Positions 44,151 to 53,573 of a DNA stretch of 64,000 nucleotides are shown here, piece by piece; positions within the stretch are counted from its first letter, which is position 1; every line of letters starts with the position of its first letter. Origin of the DNA: Dethiosulfatibacter aminovorans DSM 17477 (GTDB lineage Bacteria > Bacillota > Clostridia > Tissierellales > Dethiosulfatibacteraceae); the NCBI RefSeq assembly GCF_900142005.1, contig NZ_FQZL01000020.1, positions 1 to 64,000 on the forward strand, written 5' to 3'. The notes under the pieces are model-generated. The model saw nothing but the letters and a program-made list of their open reading frames with translations, was not told where the DNA came from and did not search any database. The position numbers and the translations under genes are program-made.

Positions 44151-44819
44151 TCAAACTATCTTATAAAAGCTCTTCGGCCTCCCCACTGTTCCATATCTGA
44201 TTGTCGAATTGATTCTTTGAATGGTTTCCATATATTCAAGGTATCTTCTTACTGTTACAGAACTGATATCTATTTCTTCAGAAATGCTCTCGGCGGTAAA
44301 TTCCTTATCCTGACAATTTTCCAGTATATATGCCCAGATTTTTTCAAGGGTTTTCTTTTGAAGGCCCTTAGGCAACTCCTTTACTGACTCCTTTTTCTTA
44401 ATAAGCTTATCTATTTCCTCCTGTCTCATGGAGTCTCCCCTGTTCAACGAATCCCTTCTTTCCTTGAACCTGTTGAGTGTATCAACAAGTCTGTCATACT
44501 TGAAAGGCTTGATTAAATAATCTACTGCGCCATATTTCAATGCCGTATCGATATCCTCCCTGTCGTTCGATGCAGTCACTAGTATTATGTCCGTCTTGAT
44601 CTGCTTTTTTCTAATTTCACGTATAAGAGTAAGACCGTCCATATCCGGCATATAAATATCCACTATGGCAAGTTCAACATCTCTACGTCCAAGAATTTTA
44701 AGTGCTTCCAAACCATTTTTTACAATATCAACCACTTCATATCCGGCAACACTTTCAACATATCTTTTGTTTATATCCCCTACCATTGGGTCATCATCTA
44801 CTATGAGCACTTTAATCAT
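44151..44819 (-). CDS. CitB/DcuR-family response regulator
   Basis: A 222-residue two-component regulator. The receiver domain has VDDDPMVG and the phospho-acceptor Asp in VELAIVDIYMPDMDG, then TAS and KPF. The C-terminal half is the CitB-type winged helix (EKIWAYILENCQDKEFTAESISEEIDISSVTVRRYLEYM). It sits between its kinase and the malate carrier, which it probably activates. Confidence 0.92.
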   Translation of the reverse strand: MIKVLIVDDDPMVGDINKRYVESVAGYEVVDIVKNGLEALKILGRRDVELAIVDIYMPDMDGLTLIREIRKKQIKTDIILVTASNDREDIDTALKYGAVDYLIKPFKYDRLVDTLNRFKERRDSLNRGDSMRQEEIDKLIKKKESVKELPKGLQKKTLEKIWAYILENCQDKEFTAESISEEIDISSVTVRRYLEYMETIQRINSTIRYGTVGRPKSFYKIV

Positions 44820-44822
44820 TGT

Positions 44823-46406
44823 CTACTCCTTATGTAAAATTATATTGAATTTTGTACCTTCACCTTCTGATGAATCCATCTCTACTGTTCCATTCATGCT
44901 TCTTACGCTTTTCATTGTCAAAAAGAGGCCTACTCCTGTATTTTCTTCCTTGGTGGTGAAGCCCCTGTCAAAAATGAGTTCTCTTATTCCAGGTTTTATT
45001 CCGGTACCATTGTCACTGACATTAATTTCTATTATACTTTCTGTCTCCATCAATTTCAATTCAACAATCTTCTTCCTCTTGCCTGAAATACTCACTGCTT
45101 CGAATGCATTCTCGATAAGATTGCCGATTATGGTTACAAGATTGTTGTTGTATGGGAATGTTTCGTTAGACAAGGACGATAATTTATCCATGGTGAAATT
45201 AATATTGAGTTCCTTAGCCCTGCTGAATTTGCCAAGTATGAGGGCGGCAACAGTTCTATTTAATATTCTTTTCGATACCAATCCGACTATCTCTTCCTGC
45301 CGTTCATATGTATCCATTATATATTCCTCAGCCATTTCATAGTCTTTTACATGCAAAAAACCAAGGAGTACATGCAATTTGTTCTTGAATTCATGCTGAT
45401 TGGCTCTCAAGGCTTCCACCAGTTGCCTCACTCCAGTAAGTTCTTCAGCAAGATTCATGACTTCTGTCTTGTCGACAAAGGATGCCATTGCGCCTATGGT
45501 TTCGTCTTTATCCTTTATAGGAACACGATTTGTTATGTATGCCGTATTCTTGATTATAATATCCTCATTCACCTCGCTTATTCCAGTCTCCAATACTCTT
45601 GGCAGTTTCGATTCAGGAATAACTTCAATGATGTTCTTTCCTATTATCGTACCACTGGACTCATCAATTTTCATGGATTTCATAGCCGCATCGTTAATCA
45701 TGGTAATGTTGCTGTCCCTGTCTATTGCCACCAGACCTTCGTTCACAGCATTAAGCATTGCCTCTTTTTCATTGTACAGTGCAGCTATCTCAAATGGTTC
45801 CAGTCCCAGTATTGATTTCTTAATATTACGAGACAGAAGAATTGTTCCCAACAATCCAATGAGCAAACCAATAGTAACAGTGACCATCGAATCCATTATG
45901 GCCTTTTTTCTCACTTCTTCAATGTTCTTTGACAAGGTTCCTGCGCTGACAAATCCGATAAGATTATCATCATAATCATAAACAGGAGCAAAAGCTCTAA
46001 GGGACACACCAAGTGTACCAAGCGATTCAGTATGATAACTTTCTCCAGTATTCACAACCCTGTCTTCATCGTTTCCAGAAAAGGTTCCTCCAATGTTTTC
46101 CGGATTTGGATGTGAAAGTCTTATGCTATCAAGGTTCGCAACGGTAATAAATTCAACATTTTCGGTGTTTTGCAATATTCCCTGGGTATATTCCTGGACA
46201 GGTCCTGATTCCATGTTGATAAGCCCGTCTATTACCGTCTTGTTCCTGCTTACAGCCTGGGCAAGATTCATGATATTTTGCTTTGAGTAATAATCTATTG
46301 TCTTCAATTCACTTGAAACATCTGATATGGTTGATATTGTCATGGATATGAAAATCAATAAAATTACAAGAAGTGATATTTTTTTCGATAGGCTCATGTT
46401 TTTCAT
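44823..46406 (-). CDS. CitA/DcuS-family sensor histidine kinase
   Basis: A 527-residue membrane kinase. It has TM1 near residues 8-28, an extracytoplasmic sCache-type sensor to about residue 170, TM2 (TVTIGLLIGLLGTILL), a cytoplasmic PAS domain and a transmitter. The phosphorylated His lies in RANQHEFKNKLHVLLGFLH, the Lys-rich box of CitA-type kinases, and NLIENAFEAV and DNGTGI are the N and G boxes. It senses external carboxylates. The start follows AGGAGGAAACAG. It is 3 bases from the regulator gene and 21 bases from the metalloprotease-like gene. Confidence 0.93.
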   Translation of the reverse strand: MKNMSLSKKISLLVILLIFISMTISTISDVSSELKTIDYYSKQNIMNLAQAVSRNKTVIDGLINMESGPVQEYTQGILQNTENVEFITVANLDSIRLSHPNPENIGGTFSGNDEDRVVNTGESYHTESLGTLGVSLRAFAPVYDYDDNLIGFVSAGTLSKNIEEVRKKAIMDSMVTVTIGLLIGLLGTILLSRNIKKSILGLEPFEIAALYNEKEAMLNAVNEGLVAIDRDSNITMINDAAMKSMKIDESSGTIIGKNIIEVIPESKLPRVLETGISEVNEDIIIKNTAYITNRVPIKDKDETIGAMASFVDKTEVMNLAEELTGVRQLVEALRANQHEFKNKLHVLLGFLHVKDYEMAEEYIMDTYERQEEIVGLVSKRILNRTVAALILGKFSRAKELNINFTMDKLSSLSNETFPYNNNLVTIIGNLIENAFEAVSISGKRKKIVELKLMETESIIEINVSDNGTGIKPGIRELIFDRGFTTKEENTGVGLFLTMKSVRSMNGTVEMDSSEGEGTKFNIILHKE

Positions 46407-46427
46407 TCTGTTTCCTCCTGCGCAGGT

Positions 46428-47498
46428 TTAAAATATTGATTCCCATTTTTTCTTTCTTTGTATGCTCTCCTCATCAAGAGGCACCCTTAAAAACTTCTTC
46501 ATGTTCCTGAATACGAGGTATAAAAATGCTAATCCGATAATAATCTCTGTTTTTCTGTCAATAAGTCTGTCCAACACGCCGCTGTCGCTGAAACTATAAA
46601 GGGTAATCAGTTTTTTATATCCTTCATAATCTGTGCTTCTCATCCGGTCAGGAAGATGCTCTCTGTAATATTCTCCATCAAGCTCATATCCCATTTCCTT
46701 GAAAAGTCTAATGTTTCCTTCTATATATGCATCCATCAAGCTTTTAACCTCTTCCGATTTTTCTGCCAGTATCTTGTAGGCCCCCATATCAACAGCCTGT
46801 GCAATATTTGCCTTGAATTCCCGGCTCGCATAAAGTGAATATTCCCTGATATATCCCATCTCCAGGTTTTTTTCCGAGTACTTCCTGTTTACCAGTTCAG
46901 ACCACTGTCTGAAAGAGTATCCTTCATTATAATAAAACTCAAGGCCGTATTCGTCAATAAGCCTGTCCATTTCATGATATGGATTGTTTTCTTCATCGCC
47001 AGATTTATAGTATTCTTCCCTTATATGGAAAAACTCATGGGCCAAGACCATTTTTATCCATATCTGTGAACTGTTTTCAGTTATGTCTATGGCTGTATAC
47101 ATTGATTTATCAACTATTGTTCCTGCATAGTCGGTATTTCTTATTTTCAGTTTATCCACCATATATATCTTGTCGACAAATCTGCCAATGACATCAGCAG
47201 GATATGTGCTCAGATAAATTATTGCATCACTTTCTGCATTTTTTCCCTCCAGTTCATTGTACGGGCGTATGTTCCACCCCTTTACCTGTTCGCAGTCCTC
47301 TATACACAATCTTTCATCGGTAATTATCTCAACTCCCCTGTCGGAATAGTATTCTATATCTCCCCAGTCGGAAAGCCAGGAGTAATATTCATTTTCTGCA
47401 ATATCAATGTCATCTCCACTTGCCTGCAATAATGCTTGTGTGGAGACCAGAAAAATCATTAAAATAATTAAAACAGCAAATTTGTATTTCATTCTCAT
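46428..47498 (-). CDS. Membrane-anchored HExxH metalloprotease-like protein
   Basis: A 356-residue protein I cannot place in a named family. It has a signal sequence (FAVLIILMIFLVSTQALLQA), a long extracytoplasmic domain with LAHEFFHIREEYY, and a second glutamate about 70 residues on in SREFKANIAQAVDMG, consistent with a gluzincin zinc site. A single C-terminal membrane span follows (IIIGLAFLYLVFR) and then a short basic tail. It is just upstream of, and probably cotranscribed with, the CitA-like kinase. ATG 47498 has AGGAAAGAG upstream. Confidence 0.65.
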   Translation of the reverse strand: MRMKYKFAVLIILMIFLVSTQALLQASGDDIDIAENEYYSWLSDWGDIEYYSDRGVEIITDERLCIEDCEQVKGWNIRPYNELEGKNAESDAIIYLSTYPADVIGRFVDKIYMVDKLKIRNTDYAGTIVDKSMYTAIDITENSSQIWIKMVLAHEFFHIREEYYKSGDEENNPYHEMDRLIDEYGLEFYYNEGYSFRQWSELVNRKYSEKNLEMGYIREYSLYASREFKANIAQAVDMGAYKILAEKSEEVKSLMDAYIEGNIRLFKEMGYELDGEYYREHLPDRMRSTDYEGYKKLITLYSFSDSGVLDRLIDRKTEIIIGLAFLYLVFRNMKKFLRVPLDEESIQRKKKWESIF

Positions 47499-47676
47499 CA
47501 CTCTTTCCTTTTCTATAATCATTTTACCATAATTATTGCGGTTTTCCTGTATTTTAATGCTATTAATGAATTGTTTCATTTATTTAGTATTGTATAAAGG
47601 ATTTCATTCCTGAAAATTAAAGGTTTTTGTAGTATAATATTTATAAGTATCTAAATATATGAAAGAAGGTGTATCA

Positions 47677-48192
47677 ATGACAAAGCCCGTAGCTCAACAG
47701 GAAACTTACAGTGCTTCTAATCTTCCAATTGAAAAGTACAATGAATTGGACGATTATATTGCAACCTTGGATGACAAGAAAGGTTCACTCATCCATGTTT
47801 TGCACAAAGCCCAGGACATCTTTGGATTCCTTCCAAAGGAAGTTCAGCTATACGTAGCAAGGAAACTCGATTTGCCAGGTGCAAAAGTCTTTGGAGTTGC
47901 CAGTTTTTACTCCTATTTCACAAGTAATCCCGTAGGAAGGCACAAGATTAGTGTTTGCATGGGAACCGCCTGCTTCGTAAGAGGCGCAGAAAAAATATTT
48001 GAAGAACTTAAGTCCAAACTTGATGTAGAGGCTGGAGGCACCACAGAAGACAACCAGTTTACATTAAAAGATGTACGTTGCATAGGTGCATGCGGTCTTG
48101 CTCCTATCGTAATGATTGACGACAAGGTATTTGGAAGAGTCAAGCTTGAAGAACTTGACAACATTCTTGATGAATTTAGAGAGGAGGATTAA
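47677..48192 (+). CDS. hydC: [FeFe] hydrogenase gamma subunit (NuoE-like)
   Basis: A 171-residue thioredoxin-like [2Fe-2S] protein of the NuoE/HydC family. ISVCMGTACFVRGAEKI supplies the first two cysteines and VRCIGACGLAP the second pair. In multimeric bifurcating hydrogenases it passes electrons between HydB and HydA. The ATG at 47677, behind GAAGGTG, is preferred over 47659. It opens a four-gene operon. Confidence 0.92.
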   Translation: MTKPVAQQETYSASNLPIEKYNELDDYIATLDDKKGSLIHVLHKAQDIFGFLPKEVQLYVARKLDLPGAKVFGVASFYSYFTSNPVGRHKISVCMGTACFVRGAEKIFEELKSKLDVEAGGTTEDNQFTLKDVRCIGACGLAPIVMIDDKVFGRVKLEELDNILDEFREED

Positions 48193-48193
48193 T

Positions 48194-48586
48194 TTGAATA
48201 TTAAATCACTTGATGAACTAAAAGAAATCAGGGAAAAATCCTTGAAAAAAGTCAATCTAAGAGAAACAGGCGAAAGCGGAGAAGATACAATTGAATTGAT
48301 GGTTGGAATGGCTACATGCGGAATAGCAGCCGGCGCCAGAGTCACTCTGGAAGCTCTCCTAGATGAAATCAACAAGCAGGATTTAAAAAATATTAGAGTA
48401 GTACAGGTTGGATGTCTTGGATACTGTCATTCAGAACCTATTGTCCAGGTAAATGAGCCCGGCAAGGAGCCCATTTTGTACGGAAAGGTTGATGATGCCA
48501 AGGCAAGGGACATTATCAACAAACATATCTTGAAACATGAACTGCTGGATGATTCAATAATTATTAACACATTTGATAAAGCTTAA
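48194..48586 (+). CDS. Small thioredoxin-like [2Fe-2S] subunit of the hydrogenase operon
   Basis: A 130-residue protein with VGMATCGIAAGA and VGCLGYCHSEP, giving the four cysteines of a TRX-like [2Fe-2S] ferredoxin. It resembles the N-terminal domain of HydB. Similar accessory genes occur in clostridial and acetogen hydrogenase operons. The start is TTG at 48194, directly behind GAGGAGG, one base after the HydC stop. Exact role in the complex is not known. Confidence 0.85.
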   Translation: MNIKSLDELKEIREKSLKKVNLRETGESGEDTIELMVGMATCGIAAGARVTLEALLDEINKQDLKNIRVVQVGCLGYCHSEPIVQVNEPGKEPILYGKVDDAKARDIINKHILKHELLDDSIIINTFDKA

Positions 48587-48602
48587 TTATAAGGAGGGTG
48601 AA

Positions 48603-50396
48603 ATGGACAAAGTCAGAAGTCACATTATGGTCTGTGGAGGCACCGGCTGCATATCTTCAGGAAGTGAAGAATTAATTACCGCTCTAAATAATGAACTGGT
48701 TAATGCAGGTTATGACAAGGAAATAACCGTCATAAAAACAGGCTGTTTCGGATTTTGCGGTCAGGGTCCAATTGTTAAGATACACCCTGACAATGTATTC
48801 TATGTTCAGGTAAAACCAGAAGATGCCAAAGAAATTATTGATGAACATATAATAAAGGGACGTCTTGTTGAAAGACTGCTGTTTGAGGAACCTGAGGAAA
48901 AGAAAAAGCTTGAAAAGCATGACAAAATGGCTTTTTACAAGAAGCAATATAGGATCGCCCTTAGAAACTGTGGTCTAATAGACCCTGAAGACATAGAAGA
49001 ATATATAGCCTTCAGAGGTTACGAAGCTTTGGGAACAGTTCTTAGCGAAATGAATCCAACGGAAGTATGCATCTTGATTAAGGATGCAGGACTGAGAGGC
49101 CGTGGCGGCGGCGGATTCCCTACAGGTCTTAAATGGGAATTGACAAACAAGTCGCCCGGAGATGAAAAATATATCATTTGCAATGCTGACGAAGGCGACC
49201 CTGGTGCATTCATGGACAGGTCAATACTTGAGGGAGATCCCCACTCTGTTATTGAAGCAATGGCAATAGGAGGTTTTGCAACTGGTGCAAATACAGGAAT
49301 CATATATATAAGGGCCGAATATCCCCTTGCAATAAAAAGACTTGAAAACGCTCTTGGTCAGGCAAGAAACTACGGACTTTTGGGCAAGAACATATTCGAT
49401 TCAGGATTTGATTTCGATATTATGGTAAAACTAGGTGCAGGTGCATTTGTCTGTGGAGAGGAAACCGCTCTCATACATTCAGTTGAAGGGTCAAGAGGCG
49501 AACCTACAAAGAAACCACCCTTCCCTTCCGAAGCAGGATATTTGGGAAAACCCACAACAGTCAACAATGTAGAAACTTATGCAAACATCTGCCCGATAAT
49601 ATTAAACGGACCTGATTGGTTCTCTTCAATAGGAACTGAAACTTCAAAAGGAACGAAGGTCTTTGCCCTTGCAGGAAATGTAAATAATGTTGGCCTTGTT
49701 GAGGTTCCAATGGGAACGACCCTTAGGGAAATCATCTATGATATAGGTGGAGGAATTGTCGGAGACAAGGGTTTCAAGGCTGTACAAACCGGTGGTCCAT
49801 CAGGCGGTGTAATAACTGCCAAAGATTTGGATACACCAATTGACTACGAAAGTCTCAAAGCTATAGGTTCAATGATGGGTTCAGGCGGAATGATTGTTAT
49901 GGACGATGAAACATGCATGGTCAACATAGCAAAATTCTATCTGGATTTTACCCAGGATGAGTCCTGCGGTAAATGTACTCCCTGTAGAATAGGCACTAAA
50001 AGAATGTATGAAATACTTGAAAAAATCACAGATGGCAAAGGTACTTTGGAAGACCTTGAAAATCTTGATATTCTTGCAAGAATGATAAAGGATACTGCCC
50101 TTTGCGGTCTTGGACAAACCGCTCCAAATCCAGTACTTAGCACTTTGAAATACTTCAAGGATGAATATATTGAACATGTTGTTGAAGGCAAATGCAGGGC
50201 CGGCGAATGTAAGGCTTTAGCAAAATATTCAATAAATCCTGAAAAATGCATAGGATGCACGGCATGTGCAAAGGTCTGCCCGGTTGATTGCATTGAAGGA
50301 AAAGTCAAGGAAGTGCATATAATCGACCAGGACAAGTGCATTAAATGCGGCGCCTGCTACGATGCCTGCAAGTTTGATGCAGTAATAAAACCGTAA
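48603..50396 (+). CDS. hydB: [FeFe] hydrogenase beta subunit (NuoF-like, NADH/FMN)
   Basis: A 597-residue diaphorase subunit. Residues 1-100 are a [2Fe-2S] TRX-like domain (CGGTGCISSG, CFGFCGQGP). A NuoF core follows with the FMN/NADH site (LRGRGGGGFPTGLKW, DEGDPGAFMDR, GAYVCGEETAL-like GAGAFVCGEETAL) and the ESCGKCTPCRIG cluster. The last 70 residues hold two [4Fe-4S] clusters (CIGCTACAKVCPVDC, CIKCGACYDACKFDA). It oxidises or reduces NAD(H). GGAGG precedes ATG 48603. Confidence 0.95.
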   Translation: MDKVRSHIMVCGGTGCISSGSEELITALNNELVNAGYDKEITVIKTGCFGFCGQGPIVKIHPDNVFYVQVKPEDAKEIIDEHIIKGRLVERLLFEEPEEKKKLEKHDKMAFYKKQYRIALRNCGLIDPEDIEEYIAFRGYEALGTVLSEMNPTEVCILIKDAGLRGRGGGGFPTGLKWELTNKSPGDEKYIICNADEGDPGAFMDRSILEGDPHSVIEAMAIGGFATGANTGIIYIRAEYPLAIKRLENALGQARNYGLLGKNIFDSGFDFDIMVKLGAGAFVCGEETALIHSVEGSRGEPTKKPPFPSEAGYLGKPTTVNNVETYANICPIILNGPDWFSSIGTETSKGTKVFALAGNVNNVGLVEVPMGTTLREIIYDIGGGIVGDKGFKAVQTGGPSGGVITAKDLDTPIDYESLKAIGSMMGSGGMIVMDDETCMVNIAKFYLDFTQDESCGKCTPCRIGTKRMYEILEKITDGKGTLEDLENLDILARMIKDTALCGLGQTAPNPVLSTLKYFKDEYIEHVVEGKCRAGECKALAKYSINPEKCIGCTACAKVCPVDCIEGKVKEVHIIDQDKCIKCGACYDACKFDAVIKP

Positions 50397-50410
50397 AGGA
50401 GGTATGGCGA

Positions 50411-52153
50411 ATGGAAATGGTAAACATAGAGTTCAACGGTACCAAAATGCAAGTTGAAAAAGGAAGTACAATACTTGAGGCTGCAAACAAGATTGGTGTT
50501 CACATACCTACATTATGCCACTTGAACCTTGAAGGTTTTGGAATTGTAAACCAGGTTGCTTCATGTAGGGTATGTGTTGTGGAAGTTGAAGGAAGGCCTA
50601 CTCTCGTACCTTCCTGTGCAGAGAAAGTTTATGAGGGAATGGTTATACACTCGGACTCATTCAGAGCAATGAACGGAAGAAGGATGGCGGTAAAACTTCT
50701 GTTGTCAAACCATCCAAAGGATTGTTTGAGCTGTCCAAAAAACCTGGAATGCGAACTTCAGGCACTTGCCCAGGAGCTCGGTATACGAGAGATACCATGG
50801 GAAGGCGAAAGACTTGACTATGAAAAAGACAACTCCAGTTTTTCGCTGGTTAAAGATCCAAACAAGTGCGTAATGTGCAGAAGGTGCGAAACCATGTGTA
50901 ATGAGGTTCAAACCTGTAATATACTTTCTGCAGTGAACAGAGGATTTGAATCCTTTGTTGGACCTGCTTTCAACATGGATATGGCAGATTCATCATGTAC
51001 ATTCTGCGGCCAGTGTGTAGCCGTATGTCCTACTGCAGCACTTACAGAAGTGGACAATACCCGTCACGTATGGAATGCCCTGGCAAATCCCGAGAAGCAT
51101 GTAGTGGTTCAGATAGCACCAGCTGTGAGGGTTGCAATAGGTGAAATGTTTGACATGGCACCGGGCTCGATAACTACGGGGAAAATAGCAACGGCCCTTA
51201 GAAGAATGGGCTTTGACGGCGTATTCGATACCGATTTCAGTGCCGACCTTACAATAATGGAGGAAGCTACGGAATTGATACACAGGATTCAGCACAACGG
51301 AACTCTCCCAATGCTTACAAGCTGCTGCCCTGCATGGGTTAAGTTCTTCGAGCATCAGTTCCCTGATCTTCTAGATATTCCTTCAACATGCAAGTCACCT
51401 CAAATCATGTTCGGAGCCATTGCAAAGACATATTACGCTGAAAAGAAAAATCTCGATCCACAGAATATTACTGTAGTATCCATAATGCCATGTCTTGCCA
51501 AGAAGGCTGAATCCAAGAGACCTGAACTAACCAAGGACGAGAATTCAAATGTCGATATCGTTATTACAACCAGGGAATTTGGTAGAATGATGAAATCTGC
51601 AGGTATTGACTTCCCTAATCTTGAAGATAGTGATTTCGACAAGCTTATGGGAGAAAGTACAGGAGCTTCAGTAATTTTCGGTACTACAGGTGGCGTAATC
51701 GAAGCTGCTACAAGAACCGCTTATGAGTGGATAACTGGCGAGGAACTTGAAAATGTTGATTTTGTTCAACTGAGAGGCCTTGAGGGTATCCGTGAAGCTA
51801 CCGTTACAATCGGAGACATGGACCTCCACATAGGCATTGCCCACGGACTTGGAAATGCAAGAAAACTTCTTGATGAAATACGAGCCGGCAAATCAAAATT
51901 CCATGCCATCGAGATCATGGCCTGTCCGGGAGGATGTATTGGCGGAGGCGGCCAGCCGTACCACCATGGCGATATGAATATCATAAGAGAGCGTCAAAAA
52001 GCCATATATGAAGAGGATAAGGGAAAGAAAAGAAGAAAATCACATGAAAACGAAGAAATTATTAAACTTTACGAGGAATTTCTCGGTGAACCTTACGGTC
52101 AAAAAGCCCATGACCTTCTTCATACACACTACGAAGCAAGAGAAAAAATTTAG
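50411..52153 (+). CDS. hydA: [FeFe] hydrogenase alpha subunit, catalytic
   Basis: A 580-residue catalytic subunit. The N-terminus has a [2Fe-2S] domain (CRVCVVE), a His-ligated cluster (HPKDCLSCPKNLECELQ) and two [4Fe-4S] clusters (CVMCRRCETMC, CTFCGQCVAVCP). The H-cluster motifs are all present: TSCCPAWVKFFE (L1), MPCLAKKAESKRPE (L2) and MACPGGCIGGGGQP (L3). With HydB and HydC it should couple H2 to NADH and ferredoxin. A short small-subunit-like tail ends the protein. Confidence 0.97.
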   Translation: MEMVNIEFNGTKMQVEKGSTILEAANKIGVHIPTLCHLNLEGFGIVNQVASCRVCVVEVEGRPTLVPSCAEKVYEGMVIHSDSFRAMNGRRMAVKLLLSNHPKDCLSCPKNLECELQALAQELGIREIPWEGERLDYEKDNSSFSLVKDPNKCVMCRRCETMCNEVQTCNILSAVNRGFESFVGPAFNMDMADSSCTFCGQCVAVCPTAALTEVDNTRHVWNALANPEKHVVVQIAPAVRVAIGEMFDMAPGSITTGKIATALRRMGFDGVFDTDFSADLTIMEEATELIHRIQHNGTLPMLTSCCPAWVKFFEHQFPDLLDIPSTCKSPQIMFGAIAKTYYAEKKNLDPQNITVVSIMPCLAKKAESKRPELTKDENSNVDIVITTREFGRMMKSAGIDFPNLEDSDFDKLMGESTGASVIFGTTGGVIEAATRTAYEWITGEELENVDFVQLRGLEGIREATVTIGDMDLHIGIAHGLGNARKLLDEIRAGKSKFHAIEIMACPGGCIGGGGQPYHHGDMNIIRERQKAIYEEDKGKKRRKSHENEEIIKLYEEFLGEPYGQKAHDLLHTHYEAREKI

Positions 52154-52184
52154 GTTTGATGCAGCATTAAGGCCAATTAATAAA

Positions 52185-52216
52185 AATGAGCTGATATCAA
52201 TTGGTATCAGCTCATT
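52185..52216. terminator. Hairpin between hydA and rubredoxin genes
   Basis: AATGAGCTGATA and TATCAGCTCATT form a perfect 12-bp stem with an 8-base loop; the minus side has a T-rich tail (TTTTTATT), so it best serves the rubredoxin gene. Confidence 0.75.
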
Positions 52217-52230
52217 CACTGTAAACAACC

Positions 52231-52392
52231 TTATTCAACTTTTTGAAAATCTTCCTTGCCTGCTCCGCACAAAGGACAGACCCAGTCTTCGGGTAAATCT
52301 TCAAATTTAACTCCCGGTGCTATTCCTCCGTCTTCATCGCCCTCTGATGGATCATAAATATATCCACAAGGTATGCATTCCCACTTATCCAT
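52231..52392 (-). CDS. Rubredoxin
   Basis: A 53-residue one-iron electron carrier with both cysteine pairs, CIPCGY near residue 6 and CPLCGA near residue 39, and the usual [14 protein letters not shown] loop. Rubredoxins in anaerobes feed oxygen- or peroxide-reducing enzymes. A GGAGG site precedes ATG 52392. Next to a ferredoxin gene on the same strand, convergent with the hydrogenase operon. Confidence 0.95.
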   Translation of the reverse strand: MDKWECIPCGYIYDPSEGDEDGGIAPGVKFEDLPEDWVCPLCGAGKEDFQKVE

Positions 52393-52410
52393 GTAATATC
52401 CTCCTATAAT

Positions 52411-52587
52411 CTATACTTGTGATATACATTCAACTGGACATTCTCCGGAACATGCACCGCAGTCTATACATGAATCTTCGTCGATTTTTCTTTTCGAATC
52501 TTCAACTTCTGATATGCATGATACGGGACAAACAGGTTCACAAGCTCCACAACCTATACACTCGTCTTCGTTGATTCTATAAGCCAT
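52411..52587 (-). CDS. 2[4Fe-4S] clostridial-type ferredoxin
   Basis: A 58-residue ferredoxin with CIGCGACEPVCPVSC and CIDCGACSGECPVEC, the canonical two-cluster pattern. It is the likely low-potential partner of the hydrogenase and of the dehydrogenase complexes. AAGGAGG precedes ATG 52587 and the gene ends in TAG. Confidence 0.96.
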   Translation of the reverse strand: MAYRINEDECIGCGACEPVCPVSCISEVEDSKRKIDEDSCIDCGACSGECPVECISQV

Positions 52588-52624
52588 TATTACACCTCCT
52601 TCAAGAATATTTAATCAAACAAAT

Positions 52625-53104
52625 CTATCTTTTTAATTTGTTTATTCTGTCCTTGAATTCTTCCTTCGTCAAAATTCCCGACTCGTATAGATTCCTGTAT
52701 TGTTTTGCATAATGATCGGTTTCATCTATTTCAATTATTTCTGAATCTTTCTTTTTCCGGCCTTCAAAAGGTTTATTTCTTGACGGCTTCTTATTCTTCA
52801 ATTTAGGTTCATTGACCTTGTCAGCTTTCTCAGGTCCTTCCAAGAGAGACTTTGCCGTTTCTGCAAAATTGTATCTGCTGTCGGACTTTCTTGAATCAAA
52901 ATCCGATTTACTCTGTCTTGAAAACCTGGATGCAGAACTAATTATCCTTGAAATCAGTATTATTCCTATTATCAGAGGGATAATAAAATTACCAACTCTT
53001 ATATTCAAGTTCGCTCCGGTAAGGTTTCTAAGAACTGTAATTAAAATATATATTGCTATTATAGTCCCAATCAGCGAACCGGATTTCTTGTTTTTCCCAG
53101 CCAT
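52625..53104 (-). CDS. Membrane protein with C-terminal SHOCT motif
   Basis: A 159-residue protein of unknown function. Two hydrophobic spans at residues about 10-27 and 35-55 are followed by a basic linker. A final SHOCT (short C-terminal) helix pair follows: YRNLYESGILTKEEFKDRINKL. SHOCT motifs are thought to mediate oligomerisation. It starts at ATG 53104 behind GGAGG. Confidence 0.7.
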   Translation of the reverse strand: MAGKNKKSGSLIGTIIAIYILITVLRNLTGANLNIRVGNFIIPLIIGIILISRIISSASRFSRQSKSDFDSRKSDSRYNFAETAKSLLEGPEKADKVNEPKLKNKKPSRNKPFEGRKKKDSEIIEIDETDHYAKQYRNLYESGILTKEEFKDRINKLKR

Positions 53105-53177
53105 AACTCCTCCTGTTAACCCTTAATATCCATTCTCTGGAATGTTTACTAAATACATATATATTATATACTCAATC

Positions 53178-53208
53178 AAAAAAAATAACCAGTATTTTAC
53201 CGGTTATT
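53178..53208 (-). terminator. Terminator after the YdbC-like gene
   Basis: AATAACC and GGTTATT arms followed by seven or more T on the minus strand. Confidence 0.8.
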
Positions 53209-53218
53209 CGATCAATTA

Positions 53219-53440
53219 TTATTCGATTTCCATTTCGTTCAAAATATCCCTAAGCTGTATCAGCTCTTCTGCTGTAAAGGTTACTCCCTTTGTCATCTTT
53301 TCATGAGCAGGGTCCCATTCCCTTATATCATACTTGGGATCTCTTTCATTCCAGCTTACCAGTGTAAGTTCCTTTTTCCAGCCTTTTGCGTTTTCGGACA
53401 ATTCACCGAACTTAGTGACAACTTCAAATTTAAATGCCAT
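53219..53440 (-). CDS. YdbC/PC4-like protein
   Basis: A 73-residue protein with the PC4-type single-strand nucleic-acid-binding fold of Lactococcus YdbC: FKFEVVTKFGELSENAKGWKKELTLVSW at the start and WDPAHEKMTKGVTFTAEELIQLRDIL at the end. It probably binds ssDNA or RNA. ATG 53440 has GGAGGTTGAA upstream; the earlier ATG has none. Confidence 0.82.
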   Translation of the reverse strand: MAFKFEVVTKFGELSENAKGWKKELTLVSWNERDPKYDIREWDPAHEKMTKGVTFTAEELIQLRDILNEMEIE

Positions 53441-53573
53441 TTCAACCTCCGCATATTTCTGTTTATTCAAATCATATTTTTTCTAATTGATAATAACACA
53501 GATATGACGGATAAATCAATATTATATTAGTATATTTTCTTCAATCAATTGTTGTTTTTTAAAATGAATGAAT

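Noticed and set aside
47580..47676. Clear sigma-A promoter for the hydrogenase operon
   Set aside because: TATAAT at 47633-47638 is good, but no acceptable -35 lies at the right distance, so it was not listed as a promoter.
52185..52216. 12-bp inverted repeat as an insertion-sequence end
   Set aside because: Single copy, no transposase and no target duplication; position between convergent genes and a T-rich tail fit a terminator.
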